Origin: Tetmemena sp. SeJ-2015 | Lineage: Eukaryota > Ciliophora > Spirotrichea > Sporadotrichida > Oxytrichidae | Assembly: GCA_027382625.1 (NCBI GenBank) | Contig: JAJKFJ010022931.1 | Location: forward strand, 1 to 64,000 | DNA length: 64,000 nt | Direction of reading: 5' to 3' | In this document: positions 46,627 through 58,786 of the stretch, piece after piece | Position numbering within the stretch: the first letter of the stretch is position 1 | How the letters are laid out: every line of letters starts with the position of its first letter | Notes under the pieces: generated by a model | Database searches by the model: none | What the model was told of the DNA's origin: nothing | Seen by the model: the letters and a program-made list of their open reading frames with translations, nothing else | Position numbers and translations under genes: made by a program

Positions 46627-47595
46627 ATGTAATAATAAATAGGTGCCTAATTTTCCTAGTGCTAATCTTGCGGAGTGGATCTAATTACCTTTTTGCGTTT
46701 GCCTTCGTCTTAGCTGATTTCCTTTGAGTAGTTCAGTGATCCCTCCAAGCCCAAATTCAGGTACTGTCTCTCCAATGAGGACGGGAGTGATTTCTCCTTC
46801 TACTGTAGGGTTTGCTTCTATATAAAGATCTCGCAATATTTGCCTTTTCAAGATCTACACCGTCGTTATTTATAAAACGAGATTAACTTTAAAAATCATA
46901 TCCAGAAGTTGGACTTGGAAATAGTAAACTTACAAATTAAAATATCAGGCTATCATACTGATATAGAGAGGCATATGAATTTAAGAGAGCAGATTTCAAA
47001 AGAGAATGAAGATTTGATGAATTAAATAGAGGAATTAAAGTAGCAAGCGACCTCATAGGATTCATTAGAGTTTCAAGAGTTGCAAAAATACAAGGAGGTT
47101 ACATAAGAATACTTTGGCTTCAAAGTTGAAAGGCCTGATAAATACCAGCAATAAATATATTCACTTCATTAAGTAATCATCGCAAATAGTCTAAAACAAA
47201 AATATAACTAAGAAAAAGAGTATCAAGATTTTACTTAATACGTATTGTCAAAAATATCAAATGAGACACGATAGCTCGGAGCATAGCTACAAATTAAAAA
47301 ATATATGGAATATGTTTCAGAGACTTTGAAATATTTAGATAAAGATTTCCAGATTAGTAAAGAATTTAAATCTCAGATGGCTTTCATCAATCACAAGTGC
47401 GAATAAAAATATTCATAGCTGCATGAATAATGTTTTAAAAACATTGACGCATTCACTATCAAAGCTTATCAAGATTTGACAAAGTAAGTCAAAATCGAAA
47501 GCAACGAAACATTTCATGAATTGGGAAATTTTCTGAAAAACTTAAGCCTAATTTCAAAAAATCAAGAGTAATCATTCCAATACAAAAATAAATGA
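46627..47595 (+). CDS. D9: Cys-pair coiled-coil protein, subgroup D
   Basis: 322 codons, uninterrupted, TGA end. QFSQCQSCGVDLITFLRLP, then FRYCLSNEDGSDFSFYC and RVCFYIKISQYLPF, then a coiled coil with HIQKLDLEIVNLQIK and a C-terminal half shared with D10 (YKEVTQEYFGFK, DFTQYVLSKISNETRQ, CFKNIDAFTIKAYQ). Its nucleotide composition is less AT-rich in the Cys module than elsewhere. First gene right of the transposon. A tight subgroup with D10 and D11. Confidence 0.93.
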
Positions 47596-48528
47596 AAAGT
47601 AAAAATAATTTTTAAAAGAAAATTTAAAATAAAATTCTATGCTATTTAATTTGTAAATAAGAATAGATTTAAACTCTCTGATATTCGTATTCTGTAAATT
47701 AAATAAAATAGTTTATTTAAAAATACTGAGTTAGGTATATTTAAAAAAGTTCCCTTTTTATCTCAACTCTTAAATTTAAAGTCTCATAATTTAAAAAATA
47801 CACTTACTTTTATTTCATAGAAATTAGAAGTTATTTGAAATTTAGAAAGCATTAAATCAAACTTCACCTTATTTGCTCTCTCTAGTTTTTATTATTAATT
47901 TAAATGATGAAATTTATATTGCTTTTATAAAATACTACATCTAAAAAATGAAAAAGATTGACTTTAAAAACAACTCTTATAATTAATAATCTAATCACAT
48001 TTCTTTCTAAGTTGTTAAAGGCTTAAGAAATTAATTCTCATCTTAAATAAATGGATGTTCATAATATATAAATAAGAAAAAATAAGATAGAGGAATTAAT
48101 TTTAAAACTGAATTCAAAAGGATATAATTAGTGAGAGTTAAAGTGCTTCAATTAATAATTATTATAAAATTAGATTAAGAAAAAATTCAAAGAACTCAAT
48201 TTAATTGCAATTTTTTCGGGTATGTGTCTAGCTCAGAGTTACCCCATATCTTCTTCACACCATTTCAAATTCTATATTAATTACGCTTATCATATTCTTT
48301 CTGAAGAGAAGGGATGATTGATAAGGAAATAATATTAAAATCTATGTATAGCTACTTTATTAGCTGCAATTTAAGGCTGTCGATCTATTACCGATTAATT
48401 TAATTTCTAAAGCATAATTATTAAATTGAATAAAAGTTATAATTTTAAGATAAGTTGCAATTTAAATTTTGTTGAATATTCAACTTGCTTATACATTACG
48501 GAGAGAGGACTTTTATAGAATAATAATA
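47596..48528. other. Intergenic between D9 and D10
   Basis: A less AT-rich patch lies at about 48225-48290 (tcgggtatgtgtctagctcag). No gene; the upstream palindrome of D10 is listed separately. Confidence 0.45.
48472..48483 (+). promoter_or_regulatory. Perfect palindrome upstream of D10
   Basis: TTGAATATTCAA, 45 nt before the D10 ATG. Confidence 0.55.
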
Positions 48529-49491
48529 ATGTAATAAATTGGTTAACAATTCTCTAATTGTTAGCTTTGCTAGGTGAGCTTAATAACATTTTTACGTTTG
48601 CCTGCGTCTTAATTGATTGCTTTTGAGGACTTTACTGACCCCTAAAAGCCAAAATTCAGGTACTGTCTTTCGACTGAGGATGGGAGTGACTTCAACTTCT
48701 ACTGTCGGAATTGTTTCTATCGAAAAATAACTCAATACTCACCTTTTCAAGAGCTACTACGTCGATGCTAATTGGTAGACACTTCCTCTAAAATAAAAAT
48801 TTAGAAGATGGATTTAGAAATTTAAAACTTACAAATTAAGCTAGCAGCCTAAGAAGAAGAAATATCTTCGCTTATGAATTTAAGAGTGGAACTTAGGTAA
48901 GAGAATGATGAGTTGTTAAACAAAATAGATCAATTCAAGAATCAAACTTCTCGCTTTGAAGATTCTTTGGAATATCAGTCGCTGCATAAATACAAAGAAA
49001 TTACATAAGAGTACTTTAACTTCAAATTTGACAAGCCAGATATGTATCAGTAGTAAATCTTAGCTCTTCATGAATTAATTATTACTAAAGGTCATAGTGT
49101 GTAGTAAAACTAGAAAGAGTATCAAGATTTTACTTAATACGTATTTAATCAAATATTAAATGAAACACGCTAGCTCGGAGAATAGCTACAAATTAAAAAA
49201 TATATGGAGAAAGCCTCAGAGTACTTGAAATATCTTGAATATGATTTCATGATTAGTGATGAATTTATAAATGAGATGACTTTTATCAGTGAGAAGTGCA
49301 AATAAAAATATTCGGAACTTCATGAATAGGGTTTTAAAAACATTGATGCCATCATTAGCAAATCTTATTAAGATTATGTTTAATAAGTCAAGGTTGAAAA
49401 CTTCGAAGCAATTCATGAAGTTAGAGAAGTGATGAGATAGTTAAATCAAGTTTCCAAGTAAGGACGATTAAACCAATTCTAGAATAAATGA
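48529..49491 (+). CDS. D10: Cys-pair coiled-coil protein, subgroup D
   Basis: 320 codons, uninterrupted, TGA end. QFSNCQLCQVSLITFLRLP, FRYCLSTEDGSDFNFYC, RNCFYRKITQYSPF, then KMDLEIQNLQIKLA and the shared D9-type tail (YKEITQEYFNFK, DFTQYVFNQILNETRQ, GFKNIDAIISKSYQ). The Cys module is the best-conserved stretch relative to D9, while the linker differs, which fits selection on the module. The start is supported by the fixed spacing from the upstream palindrome. Confidence 0.93.
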
Positions 49492-50469
49492 ACAGTAAAA
49501 AGCACTTTTAAGTTTTATCTTTTTAATTATTAAATAAGAAAGCATTTAATTCTCTGAAATACTTATTGTGAAAAATGAATGAAATGATGAATCGGAACAA
49601 TAGAATAACGTTTTATTTTAAGAATCTTATTCCTTTTTGTCTTATCTCTTTAAATTTAAACTTTTTGATGCAATATAAAAATTTAATTAAAATTGATGCA
49701 ATTATTTGAATTAATTTTTATATTTTTCTAAATTTCCATTTTCCAAAACTTAAGTATCATTTACTACTTAATTAAATAAAGACGATCATGCTTTGACTTT
49801 GATAATGATAAAAATATAACTTTCTTCTTTAGCCAAAATCTATTTATAACTCATTAAGGTCTCCTTATTAAAAATATGAAACTATAGAGTTTCTTGCTCG
49901 TATTTTTAAGATAGCCAAAGTAAAATTTAGTAAAAAAATATTTATATTCTTAGCTTCAAAATCAAAACTTACTTACATTTATTATAATAGGGAATTAATG
50001 AGATTATATTCAAAGATACTATATTACACTTTTTTTCTTTCGCATTTTTAAGAAAATGTGGTTTTTATTAATAAAATATTGCTAATTCTAGTAAAAATGA
50101 AAAGATTTACTTTTAAAAACTTCAATCAGATTCTTTCTATAATCTCTTAAAAAGATTTACAAAGCTCAAATTTTTATTGGACTTTTCTCTCAAACAAAAT
50201 GGTTTTAATAATGCTAATTTTTATAATTTATAAGGAAAAGAATTAATTTAAATTTAATTAAAACAAATTTCCTTATTGATAGTTGAAGTTTCTCTATTTA
50301 AAAGTAATAAATACTTCTATCTGTTTTAACCATTAAGCGATTTATTTTTAATTCAAAATTAAGATAATTTAATTGGAATATAAATTAGAGTTTAAGTTAT
50401 GCTAGTGTTCCTTTTGGATATTCACTATGCATAAAAATTTAAAGAATTAAATTTTATATATATTTTAAA
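49492..50469. other. Intergenic between D10 and D11
   Basis: AT-rich; holds the D11 upstream element at 50414-50424 only. Confidence 0.5.
50414..50424 (+). promoter_or_regulatory. Palindrome-like element upstream of D11
   Basis: TTGGATATTCA, 45 nt before the D11 ATG, one base from the consensus. Confidence 0.4.
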
Positions 50470-51480
50470 ATGCAATAAATAGTTGAATAATTTTCTAAAT
50501 GCTCGCATTGCTAAGTAAATTTAATAACATTTTTACGTTTACCTGAGTCTGAATAATAAGCCTTTGAACAGAGCAATGATCCCTAAAAGCCCAAATTCAG
50601 GTATTGTCTTTCCACTGAGGATGGGAGTGATATTAACTTCTACTGCCAAAATTGCTTCTATGGACAATTTTAGTAATACAAGCCCTATCGAGAGTTAAAT
50701 CGTAGATACTTGCTAGAGCAAGTTTCTTTTAACAGATAAACAATGGATTTAGATAAAGAAATTAAAACTCTTAAAGCAAAATTGAATAGCTAGAGCAATG
50801 AGATATGCTAACTACTAAATTTAAATGAAGATCTCTAAAAACAAAAAGCCAAGCTTAAAGAATAAATAGCCGAAGTAAAGTTGTAAAAATTAAAACTTGA
50901 AGAAGATGTCTATGGTTTTCAATCGATGCACAATTACATAGGTAGTATTTCATGGTACTTTGAGATTGAAATTGCTAAACCTGATGGATATCTGCAGCAA
51001 ATCTAAGCTCTTCATTCTTTCATTATTAAAGTTCAACATAGTCTCGACGCAGCAAGAGCGAATAAGGAGATTTACAATAGCGAGATAGAATCCTCTTCCT
51101 GAAGTTTTATTGAATACGTGTTTACTAAAATAAAGAATGAATCTCGATGGATCAGTAAAGAGTTCCAAACTAAAATTAATATTGAGAATGCCTAATATAC
51201 ACTGAAATACCTAGATAAGGATTTCAATGTGAGTACAGAATTAATTTCTCAACTTAATTTAATAAATCAAAAGTTTGAACAAAAATATTCATATTTTAAT
51301 GAAAAGTGTTTTAAAAACATAGCCATTATAATTAGAAAAGCATGGTAAGATATGGAGCAATAAGAATAGAACGAAAGCATCTTAAAATTTAGTAAATAGC
51401 TTTAGTACTTAATGTCATATGTTCACAGCTCTTAAGACGATAAAGGCTATTTTTAAAATTAAAGTAATATCAAGAAATGA
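50470..51480 (+). pseudogene. D11: subgroup D gene with one in-frame TGA
   Basis: A 336-codon frame without indels: QFSKCSHCQVNLITFLRLP, FRYCLSTEDGSDINFYC, QNCFYGQFQQYKPY, then a coiled coil and a D9-type tail (SFIEYVFTKIKNESR, CFKNIAIIIRKAW). One TGA at 51100-51102 (ESSS-stop-SFIEYVF) falls where D9/D10 are shorter, so the aligned residue is unclear; TCA to TGA is one step. All Cys are intact. Premature termination would remove the conserved C-terminal third. Confidence 0.78.
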
Positions 51481-52188
51481 AAAATTAAAAGTCATTTTTA
51501 ATTAAAATAAAAAATAAAAATAAAATTTCAAGTTTTTATTTTAATAATAAGACATTTAAGTTAGCAGAAAATTTAGAACGAATTTGTATTAAATTTTCTT
51601 TTTTTCTCTTCTCTTGAATTTTATAGAGACAATAAAAATAAATATATATTAAAATAATTTCTACTTAAATTATTTAATATTTTCGATTAACAGTTTTTTT
51701 CTGTTTTGAAGAGTGAAATAATTATTCAATCATAGAATTATACTCGCTCAATTTTCAAATTGCATTATTTTATATAAAACAATTACGCTAAATTTGAAGA
51801 GGTTAATAAGATTAAATTTCAAAAAATGATATTCTTTCTGTCCAATGGATTTAGGCTCATATTTTATCTATTCATCTCTTGAGGAAAGCAGCTTAATTAG
51901 CAAACATATATGCTTATTTACTATCATGAATTATGAAAGAATGGTGCGATGATATTAATGCTAAAAAGAAGTCAAATATATAAAATAATAATAGATATTG
52001 GCAATAAAAAATATCTTAAGTTCATAATTCGATTAATTTTTAAATATTGATTAGAATATGTTGAATTATTAACTAATTATCTGAAGCCTCACTCGAATAA
52101 TAATTAATTTTGCTAAAGGTTCTAATCATTGACTTAAATATTATCATTATAATAAATAAGATTAGCAAGAGTCACTAATATCTGAAAA
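51481..52188. other. Intergenic between D11 and D12
   Basis: AT-rich; a degraded TTAAATATTATC near 52135 is the only trace of the upstream element. Confidence 0.45.
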
Positions 52189-53157
52189 TGCAAAAAGTAA
52201 CCTCCTTTTAATTTTCTAAATGCTAATAATGCTAGGTAGAATTAATTACCTTCTTACCTTTGACTGATTTGGAACATAGATAACTTGTAGAGTCTCAAGA
52301 CTTACCTTAATTTAGGTACTGCCTCTCATGTGAAGATGGCAGTGATATAAACTTCTACTGTAAATCTTGCTTCTTAGATTAGCTAAAATAATACAAGCCC
52401 TTTATCAAGAGGCAGTGCGTAAGTACAGAAAACTGAAAGATGATTCTGAGTTTTACTAAAAAATGAAGAACGCTGAAATCGCCAATCTTAAGAAATCTTT
52501 AGCTAAGAAAGTAGAGTAAATTGCAAAGTCGAAGAAGTTAAACTGACTTAGAATATAAATTTTTAGGAGAAATGGATAAAAGTTCTATGAGCATGTGTCA
52601 AAGTTTTTTATAAATGTAGATAAATATCAGGAAAAAAATTTTCAAATCCACCTCTGATAATCAGAATTAAGGAGGTTTAATTTTAGGAATCATTAAAAAC
52701 TCTCTCAGACATAATAGTAAATATAAATGAAGTTCTCAAAATAAGTTAATCTCAACAAGATCTTATACTAAAAGATAGTTGTTAAGCCCTCAAAACATCA
52801 ATGTTGAATCATTTAGAGACGGAATAAAAAATGATAAGAGAGAAGATTAATATGAAGCAAAAGACCATAAAATGGTTAAAATTCTATTAAGTGAAATTAA
52901 GTAAAGCCGACAAATTATTTGAAGGAATTAATAAATAAAAAGAAGATTTATAAAAAAGATTTCCTGCAAATCATGGTTAATGCTTCTAAATTTTAGGTAA
53001 AATTTCGAAAGATGTCCAAAACGATTTTAAAAAGTAATTTTAAGAAAAAATAGGCCAAAATGAAAATGACGTTCGAGATTTGCTTGAGACTTAAGAAAAG
53101 TTTAAATAGTTTAAATAAGATATCCTCAAAACAAATGTCACCAATTCTTAATTATGA
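52189..53157 (+). pseudogene. D12: subgroup D gene with several breaks
   Basis: Module intact: QFSKCQQCQVELITFLPL, FRYCLSCEDGSDINFYC, KSCFLDQLKQYKPF. Directly after KPF the frame shifts (near 52402) to give YQEAVRKYRKLKDD. A TGA follows at 52544-52546, and another shift near 52680 precedes FQESLKTLSDIIVNI, which is then open for about 160 codons to TGA. The tail with EKIGQNENDVRDLLE recalls D5. The Cys module alone (about 75 residues) could still be made. Confidence 0.75.
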
Positions 53158-53565
53158 GTTGATAAAACATGTAATGCTTTGATAAATTCTTTTAAAGTTT
53201 AAGTTATACAATCTTTTATAAATTATTTTTGCTTATAGATATATTTACTACGCTTATGTTTCTTTAAACTATATAAAGTCTTATCTATTTTAGACTTACT
53301 TTGGCAGTTGAAAAAATACTAAACATGTTTAAATCTAATATAATTGAGTGAAAGTTTTACTTAATAAATTCATTGGGCTAGTTTAAAAAGATAATTAATT
53401 TAATAAAATAACGGAAAAAGAAAACCTAATGAACACAGGTATCTTACATTAACTTAATGAATTTAATTATAAAGATAATATATTAAAAAGACTACACACT
53501 CTACATTTTTTGAATATTCAATTATATTATAAATTTATCAGTTAAAATCTTATTATAAAATTACA
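53158..53565. other. Intergenic between D12 and D13
   Basis: AT-rich; contains the D13 upstream palindrome. Confidence 0.5.
53510..53521 (+). promoter_or_regulatory. Perfect palindrome upstream of D13
   Basis: TTGAATATTCAA, 44 nt before the D13 ATG. Confidence 0.55.
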
Positions 53566-54495
53566 ATGTAAGAATCTGCTTCTTATTTTTCAAAATGTAT
53601 GTCATGTATGTCTGATTTAATAACTTTTATGCCTTTAAAAGATCTTGACTTGCAAGAATTTGAAGAATTTAAGGATCCTCGAAAGCCCAAATTCCGCTTC
53701 TGTATGTCAACTTAAGATGGCAAAGACATAAATTTCTTTTGTGAAGCCTGTTTCATAGAAAATTAAAAGCAGTACAAGCCCTACTAAGAGCTCCTTCGCC
53801 ACTATTGGAAAGTTAAAGATGCTTCAGATGCTTAAATATCTAAATTAACAAACACTGTAGCCAAACTATAAAAAGAGTCAGACTTAAAGCAAACTATGAT
53901 ATAGGAAGCAGCCTGAGCGGCTACAAACTTTGCGCAAGAGTTCCTTAAATTTCAAACTGAGGTCAAGAGTATGTTTGACTGTTCTTGGTTCAACCCAGAA
54001 TAAGAGAATATAGAGTGGAAAAAATTATAGTCTCTCTAATAAATAGCAGAGAGGATAAGTTGAGATCTCAGTATGTTCAAGATATAACATGTTGAAATCT
54101 AAGAGAAGTATTATACGCTAGTATATTAGACATATACTGACTTGGAAAATTAAAAGCGTTTACTTGCTGAAAAGATTTTCTTGAAGAAAACTCTTCAGAT
54201 GGCTTAATAAACATTGAAAAATCTCAAGAATAACTTGGCTGTAAGTGAAGAATATATGACTGAATTCAGTTAATTAAATTAGAAATTTATTAATGAGTGT
54301 TTTAAACCTAATTTAGGATAGTGCTTAGAGCATATATAAGTTGTCATCAGAGATCTTTACGAGGATTCAGATATAAAAGTCTAAGATAAGAGAAGCAGGA
54401 ATTAATGCGTGCCTCAGGAATTGTTATACATTTAGGACTAATTTAGAAATCTTCGAGAAGAGCTTTAGAAAGCTATAGGATAAATGAAATTATGA
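53566..54495 (+). pseudogene. D13: subgroup D gene with two in-frame TGA
   Basis: A 309-codon frame without indels: YFSKCMSCMSDLITFMPL, FRFCMSTQDGKDINFFC, EACFIENQKQYKPY, then a coiled coil to KAIGQMKL. TGA occurs at 53914-53916 (QEAA-stop-AATNF) and 54061-54063 (ERIS-stop-DLSMF). The sequence between and after them is still helix-like and charged. The perfect palindrome sits upstream. It is the last D gene; an unrelated gene follows 260 nt later. Confidence 0.78.
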
Positions 54496-54756
54496 GAATT
54501 AAATTATTTTAGTGATCGTCAAATTGTTAATTTTCAGATTAACTTTGCACCTTGCTTAATATATTTTATATTTGCTATATATTCTTCAAAATAAATATAA
54601 AGGATATTTATAATATTAGAATAAATTTTTTTATAGTATTTTAATAATCATATTTTATATCTTAGATTTATTAAAGAGTGTAGTAATTATATTTCCTTTG
54701 TATTGTGATTAATTTGTTGATTATGGGAGTTATTGTTTAGTAAATAAATTTGAAAA

Positions 54757-56335
54757 ATGAATTTTCTGCATCAACTCTCAATTGACTTAGAAAGGCAGTC
54801 TAATATTTTGTACCAGAGACAATACAAATTCGTTCACTTGTGCTTTGCGCAGCCGACCTTCACTGATCCCCTCGATCCAGGAATGGAAGGTACTCAATCA
54901 CTCTTAAATCTGGGAACTTTCAAAACAGAAATGTTCCAACTGCTAAATCTCTCAGAAGAAGAATTCATAAATACTGCAAACAGAAAAGATGACCTCACGA
55001 GTGGTCAAGCCATGAATCCGCAATAGTACGCTTAATTTTTGAATCAAACTGCCGATTCAGTTTCCAACGTCAATGATGCGCTAATGAACCATCAATCTCA
55101 AAGTTAGGAGGCTTAAGATAGCAAGTTCCATTCAGAGCAAACCTAAAGTCTAAATAGTAGGAATGTGCTGAGCAACTTCTCTCCTTCATCTAACCAGATC
55201 TCCTATAACAGCATAAATCAACTCTAATCCAGCAATTATCAGTAATCCAACGACCATAACAGTTCACAAAAATAATTTAATTCACTAAAATAGTTTGCTT
55301 TAGAGTCTAATAAGAAAATAGCAATATTTTATGATATAAATTAATTAAGAATTTTATTTAAAGGATAAAGTATTTCTTTGTTGCAATTATAAATTTATTT
55401 TATGATAAAGTTCAATATTAGAAGATTCAAATGAAATTGGATCAGAAGGTATTGAGAGAAGTCCACTCTAAAATCAGGATAGTTCAGACCAAAGATTTTA
55501 TTCAGCAAATTCCAAAGCCTATTTTATATTTTTTATCTTGAATCAGATTAGAAGGATGTAAATTGTAATTATATATGTAGAAGAATCACTCTGTAACACC
55601 GACTGTAGAATGGAGGATCAAACTGACTACCAAGAAAATCATATATAGTCTAAAGATGTGAAGGATCAATCACAATTTAGTCGCAAAAATTTCAGTCTAA
55701 TATGGGTGCACGAGTTCTTACATCAAGATTAAAATCTAGAAGTTTAACTTGACAATCAAGATTCCTTATCATGTCCATACTTTAGCGTCTTGATATTCTC
55801 CGCTCATTCAGTAAGATACAAATAAATAAACTTACTCATTATTCCTTCAGTTTATTTTGATTTAATTAATTTCCATTTGTAGAGCTAAAGAATCGTTGAG
55901 GTAGCGCAAGCCTTGATTCGGAAAGAAATTGAATTATCTTTCAGGGAACTCAACTCCACTTACATTCAATCTCTAGAGCCGCATCTAAAATAGCTATTTC
56001 AAATTCAAGCATTAGAGTTTGTATTCAATGATTTTGCGATTTAGGTAAAGTTTAAATTTGAAGATTTGACTTAATTATAGGAAATAAGCATTGAAGATTA
56101 CTCAAAGGGGAGATTTTAAGCATTTTAGAACTCTTTGCAAGAACTGGAGGCGCTAAGATTTCATTCTAAGAACTAAGAGCTTGTTATGAATAACATGATT
56201 AAATTTTTCATCCACCAAAAGTTATAAAGATTTAACGGTTGGGTAATCATCAAATTTAGTCTTATCATTTTAGACATCATTTTATAAAAAGAAATATATT
56301 TTAAAAATTAATAACTTGATTTTTATTTTAAATGA
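54757..56335 (+). CDS. U1: single-copy gene of unknown function, probably intron-containing
   Basis: The N-terminal exon is clear: MNFLHQLSIDLERQSNILYQ, then AQPTFTDPLDPG, followed by a Ser/Asn/Gln-rich linker. It is less AT-rich and uses CAA/CAG for many Gln, unlike the cluster genes. Later blocks EDSNEIGSEGIERSPL, DQTDYQENHIQSKD and VEVAQALIRKEIELSF are in one frame. A likely intron is GTAAGA...TTTGTAG (55811-55882), and at least one more must lie at about 55330-55420. No domain is recognised. Exon borders in the middle are uncertain, so the extent is approximate. It lies between D13 and E1 and is not a cluster member. Confidence 0.55.
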
Positions 56336-56694
56336 GTAATTAGAGCGATCACTTTCAAATTTATGTAAGGGAGTTTTAAAAATTTACATTTTATGATTAT
56401 TTTTAATTTCTCATAGAAAATTAGATGGTTCTTAAACTAATTAAAAATTGATAAGTAGGATTTAATGCTTAAATAAAAAATACAACATCTTGTTACAAAT
56501 TTAAATTTTCACATGAAGAAAAGATTTTTAAACTTTATAATAATTTAGCTATAACTATAGTTTTCTCTTAAAATGATTTAAATTTAAAAGATATTTTAAG
56601 AGTATGACTTAGTCAATTCATTTTATTGTTTTGTAGCAATCTAAATATTCAAATTGTATATAGTTTAATTTTCAATAATTTTTAAATTATCAAA
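56336..56694. other. Intergenic between U1 and E1
   Basis: AT-rich; no signal recognised. Confidence 0.5.
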
Positions 56695-57795
56695 ATGTTA
56701 GACAGCTTTAAATCTTGCAATTCTTGTAATATGACATTCAATTGTTTCCTCCCTCTCTTAATACTAAATTAGCCAGTGTATCAACAACAACAACAACAAC
56801 AATTATAAAGCTAAAACTAAGAACAAGAAGGAGAGGAGGGCATTTTAAATGATGATGTAGATAGATCAAACTCCTAAAATGTTGCACAAATTTAATAAGA
56901 AGGAGAGTGCAGCAGTGATTCAAGCTCATCTGAAGATGGAGGCAGCTAATTTTAAAGCTAAAATGAGCAAACTTAATCCGTGTTCGTACCGCGATACATG
57001 CTTAGTACTGAGGACGGCACAGATTTTAGATTCCTCTGCAAAAATTGCTTCAAATATGAGATAAGATCATTTAGCTTCTATGAACGAGCTATGACAAGTA
57101 AAAATAAAAAAATTCTGAAACTTTAAAAGCAAAAACAAGAGAACATAGAGAAGCAATAGGCTCTTTTGGTAAATCAAGAGCAAATAGAAAAAATAAACGC
57201 CACTCAGTAATTAGAGATAATATATCTTAACAGCTAAAATTAAAGTCTTAAGGAGAGTTTAGACTCATTGCATAAAATACTATTTTCTTATGATGAATCG
57301 ATTAAGAAATTGAAAAATAAAATGAAGTTAAAATTTAGGAAATGGATAGCAAATATCGAAAAAGCAGCTGAGCAATTTGAAGCTAAAGAAAATCTTTAAA
57401 AGAAGAGATAATCGTTTTAAAATATGGCACAAACTTCAATATTGAAGAATAAGGATGGAGTATACACAACAATCTAACAATTTAAAGCAGAGTTAAAAGC
57501 GAAGAGATAATAAAACCCCATACTATTTATGAAATAATAATGCCTGAATATGATTGAAGAGGTTACAATTTAAACTTAGAATCATAATTTTCGATCCTTT
57601 TCTGCTTAACTTGACTTTCTGAAGATTAAGAGTTTAAGCTTAATTGAGTAGATGAAAGTTTCTCTTTCAGATAGGAAGAGATGGGATAAAAGCTCGAAGG
57701 AATATAGTAAAGCTTCTTTCTATTTACATCTCTTAATATAAAGATACCATAAAATGGAAAAATTTGATTATGAAGAGTTTCTTATTTAAGATTGA
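56695..57795 (+). CDS. E1: Cys-pair coiled-coil protein with poly-Gln insert
   Basis: 366 codons, uninterrupted, TGA end. First pair SCNSCNMTF at residues 8-11, then an insert of about 70 residues with (CAA)7 poly-Gln and Ser/Asp/Glu-rich sequence (CSSDSSSSEDGGS), then PRYMLSTEDGTDFRFLC and KNCF. This is the D signature with its third Cys replaced by Met, so only the two C-x2-C pairs are essential. A basic coiled coil follows. Its tail (FLKIKSLSLIEQMKVSL) is shared only with E2. The function is unknown. Confidence 0.92.
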
Positions 57796-58786
57796 TTGAA
57801 TTATTAAATTAATTAACTAAGCTTTTAATTTTTTAAATGTTGAAGTAACCTTGAATATGTTGCAGAAATTCCATTAAATGTTTTACTTTGCTGATAATTC
57901 CATTTTTATAGTAAACCTCCTTTCCTATTCTTCAATGATTTTTTTGGATAATATTTATTTTCAATTTTTCTCTCAAATTTTAGAATTTTTTGTACTTAGA
58001 TTCTTTTTTATTAAGAATAGCAATTATTTTAGAATTTGTTCAATTATTAAATAGAGATTGTTTGCTTTTTTAAAAATTATATTTTACTGAAATTCCTAAA
58101 GCACTACATTAGATAAAAGATCTTTTGCTTATAATATCTTGGAATTTAAGTATTCTAATAATATGCAAATTAAATTTGTGAGATTAATTTCTGCTCTCGC
58201 CAGAATAATAACATGATATAAGAACTTTTATTAATTTTAAGATCGTAGCAACAATTTTTTTTATAAAATAAATTTGTGGTTGGTCTTCAATGATAGTAAT
58301 CAGAGAACTATATATCGCATTAAAAAATACATTTGAGTTCATTTTAATATTTTCGAAGTTTATTTTATATTATAAAATAGAGGACGAAAAGAGTATTGCA
58401 AATTAATATTATGAAATATATTAAATAGGAATTTGTTAAAACTTCAAAATAATTTTAAATTGAAGAGGAGAAGTGCAAACTTAAAGATTAAAAAATTTGT
58501 AAAAAGTTATTTTCCTTTGCAAAAAATTCTAATCCAATCTTTTTTAATTTATTAACTTAAAAAAATTGTGTAAGTTCATATTTTATATTATTTCATAGCT
58601 CTTATTTCTCTTTCAATTCTTAATTAATGAGAGATTGATAAAATTATTGTTTAAAATATTTGTTATGGTGTGTCTGACAAAAAGTTTGTTAATAATTTAG
58701 AATGAAATAAGGAATATTGCCAATACATTTTTTTCCTCAATAATTAAACTTCGAATATCTATAACAGTATATTTGTGAATAATTAA
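57796..58786. other. Intergenic between E1 and E2
   Basis: About 1 kb of AT-rich DNA without recognisable signals. Confidence 0.5.

Noticed and set aside
49216..51168. Two minus-strand ORFs opposite D10 and D11
   Set aside because: Shadows of conserved plus-strand D genes.
54757..55026. U1 ending at the first TAG (89 codons)
   Set aside because: The TAG is a Gln codon here; the same Ser/Gln-rich sequence runs on beyond it.
56779..56799. CAA microsatellite
   Set aside because: It is in frame inside E1 and encodes poly-Gln, so it is part of the gene rather than a separate repeat.
56738..57064. Two ORFs overlapping E1 (one per strand)
   Set aside because: Both are alternative frames of the uninterrupted 366-codon E1 gene.
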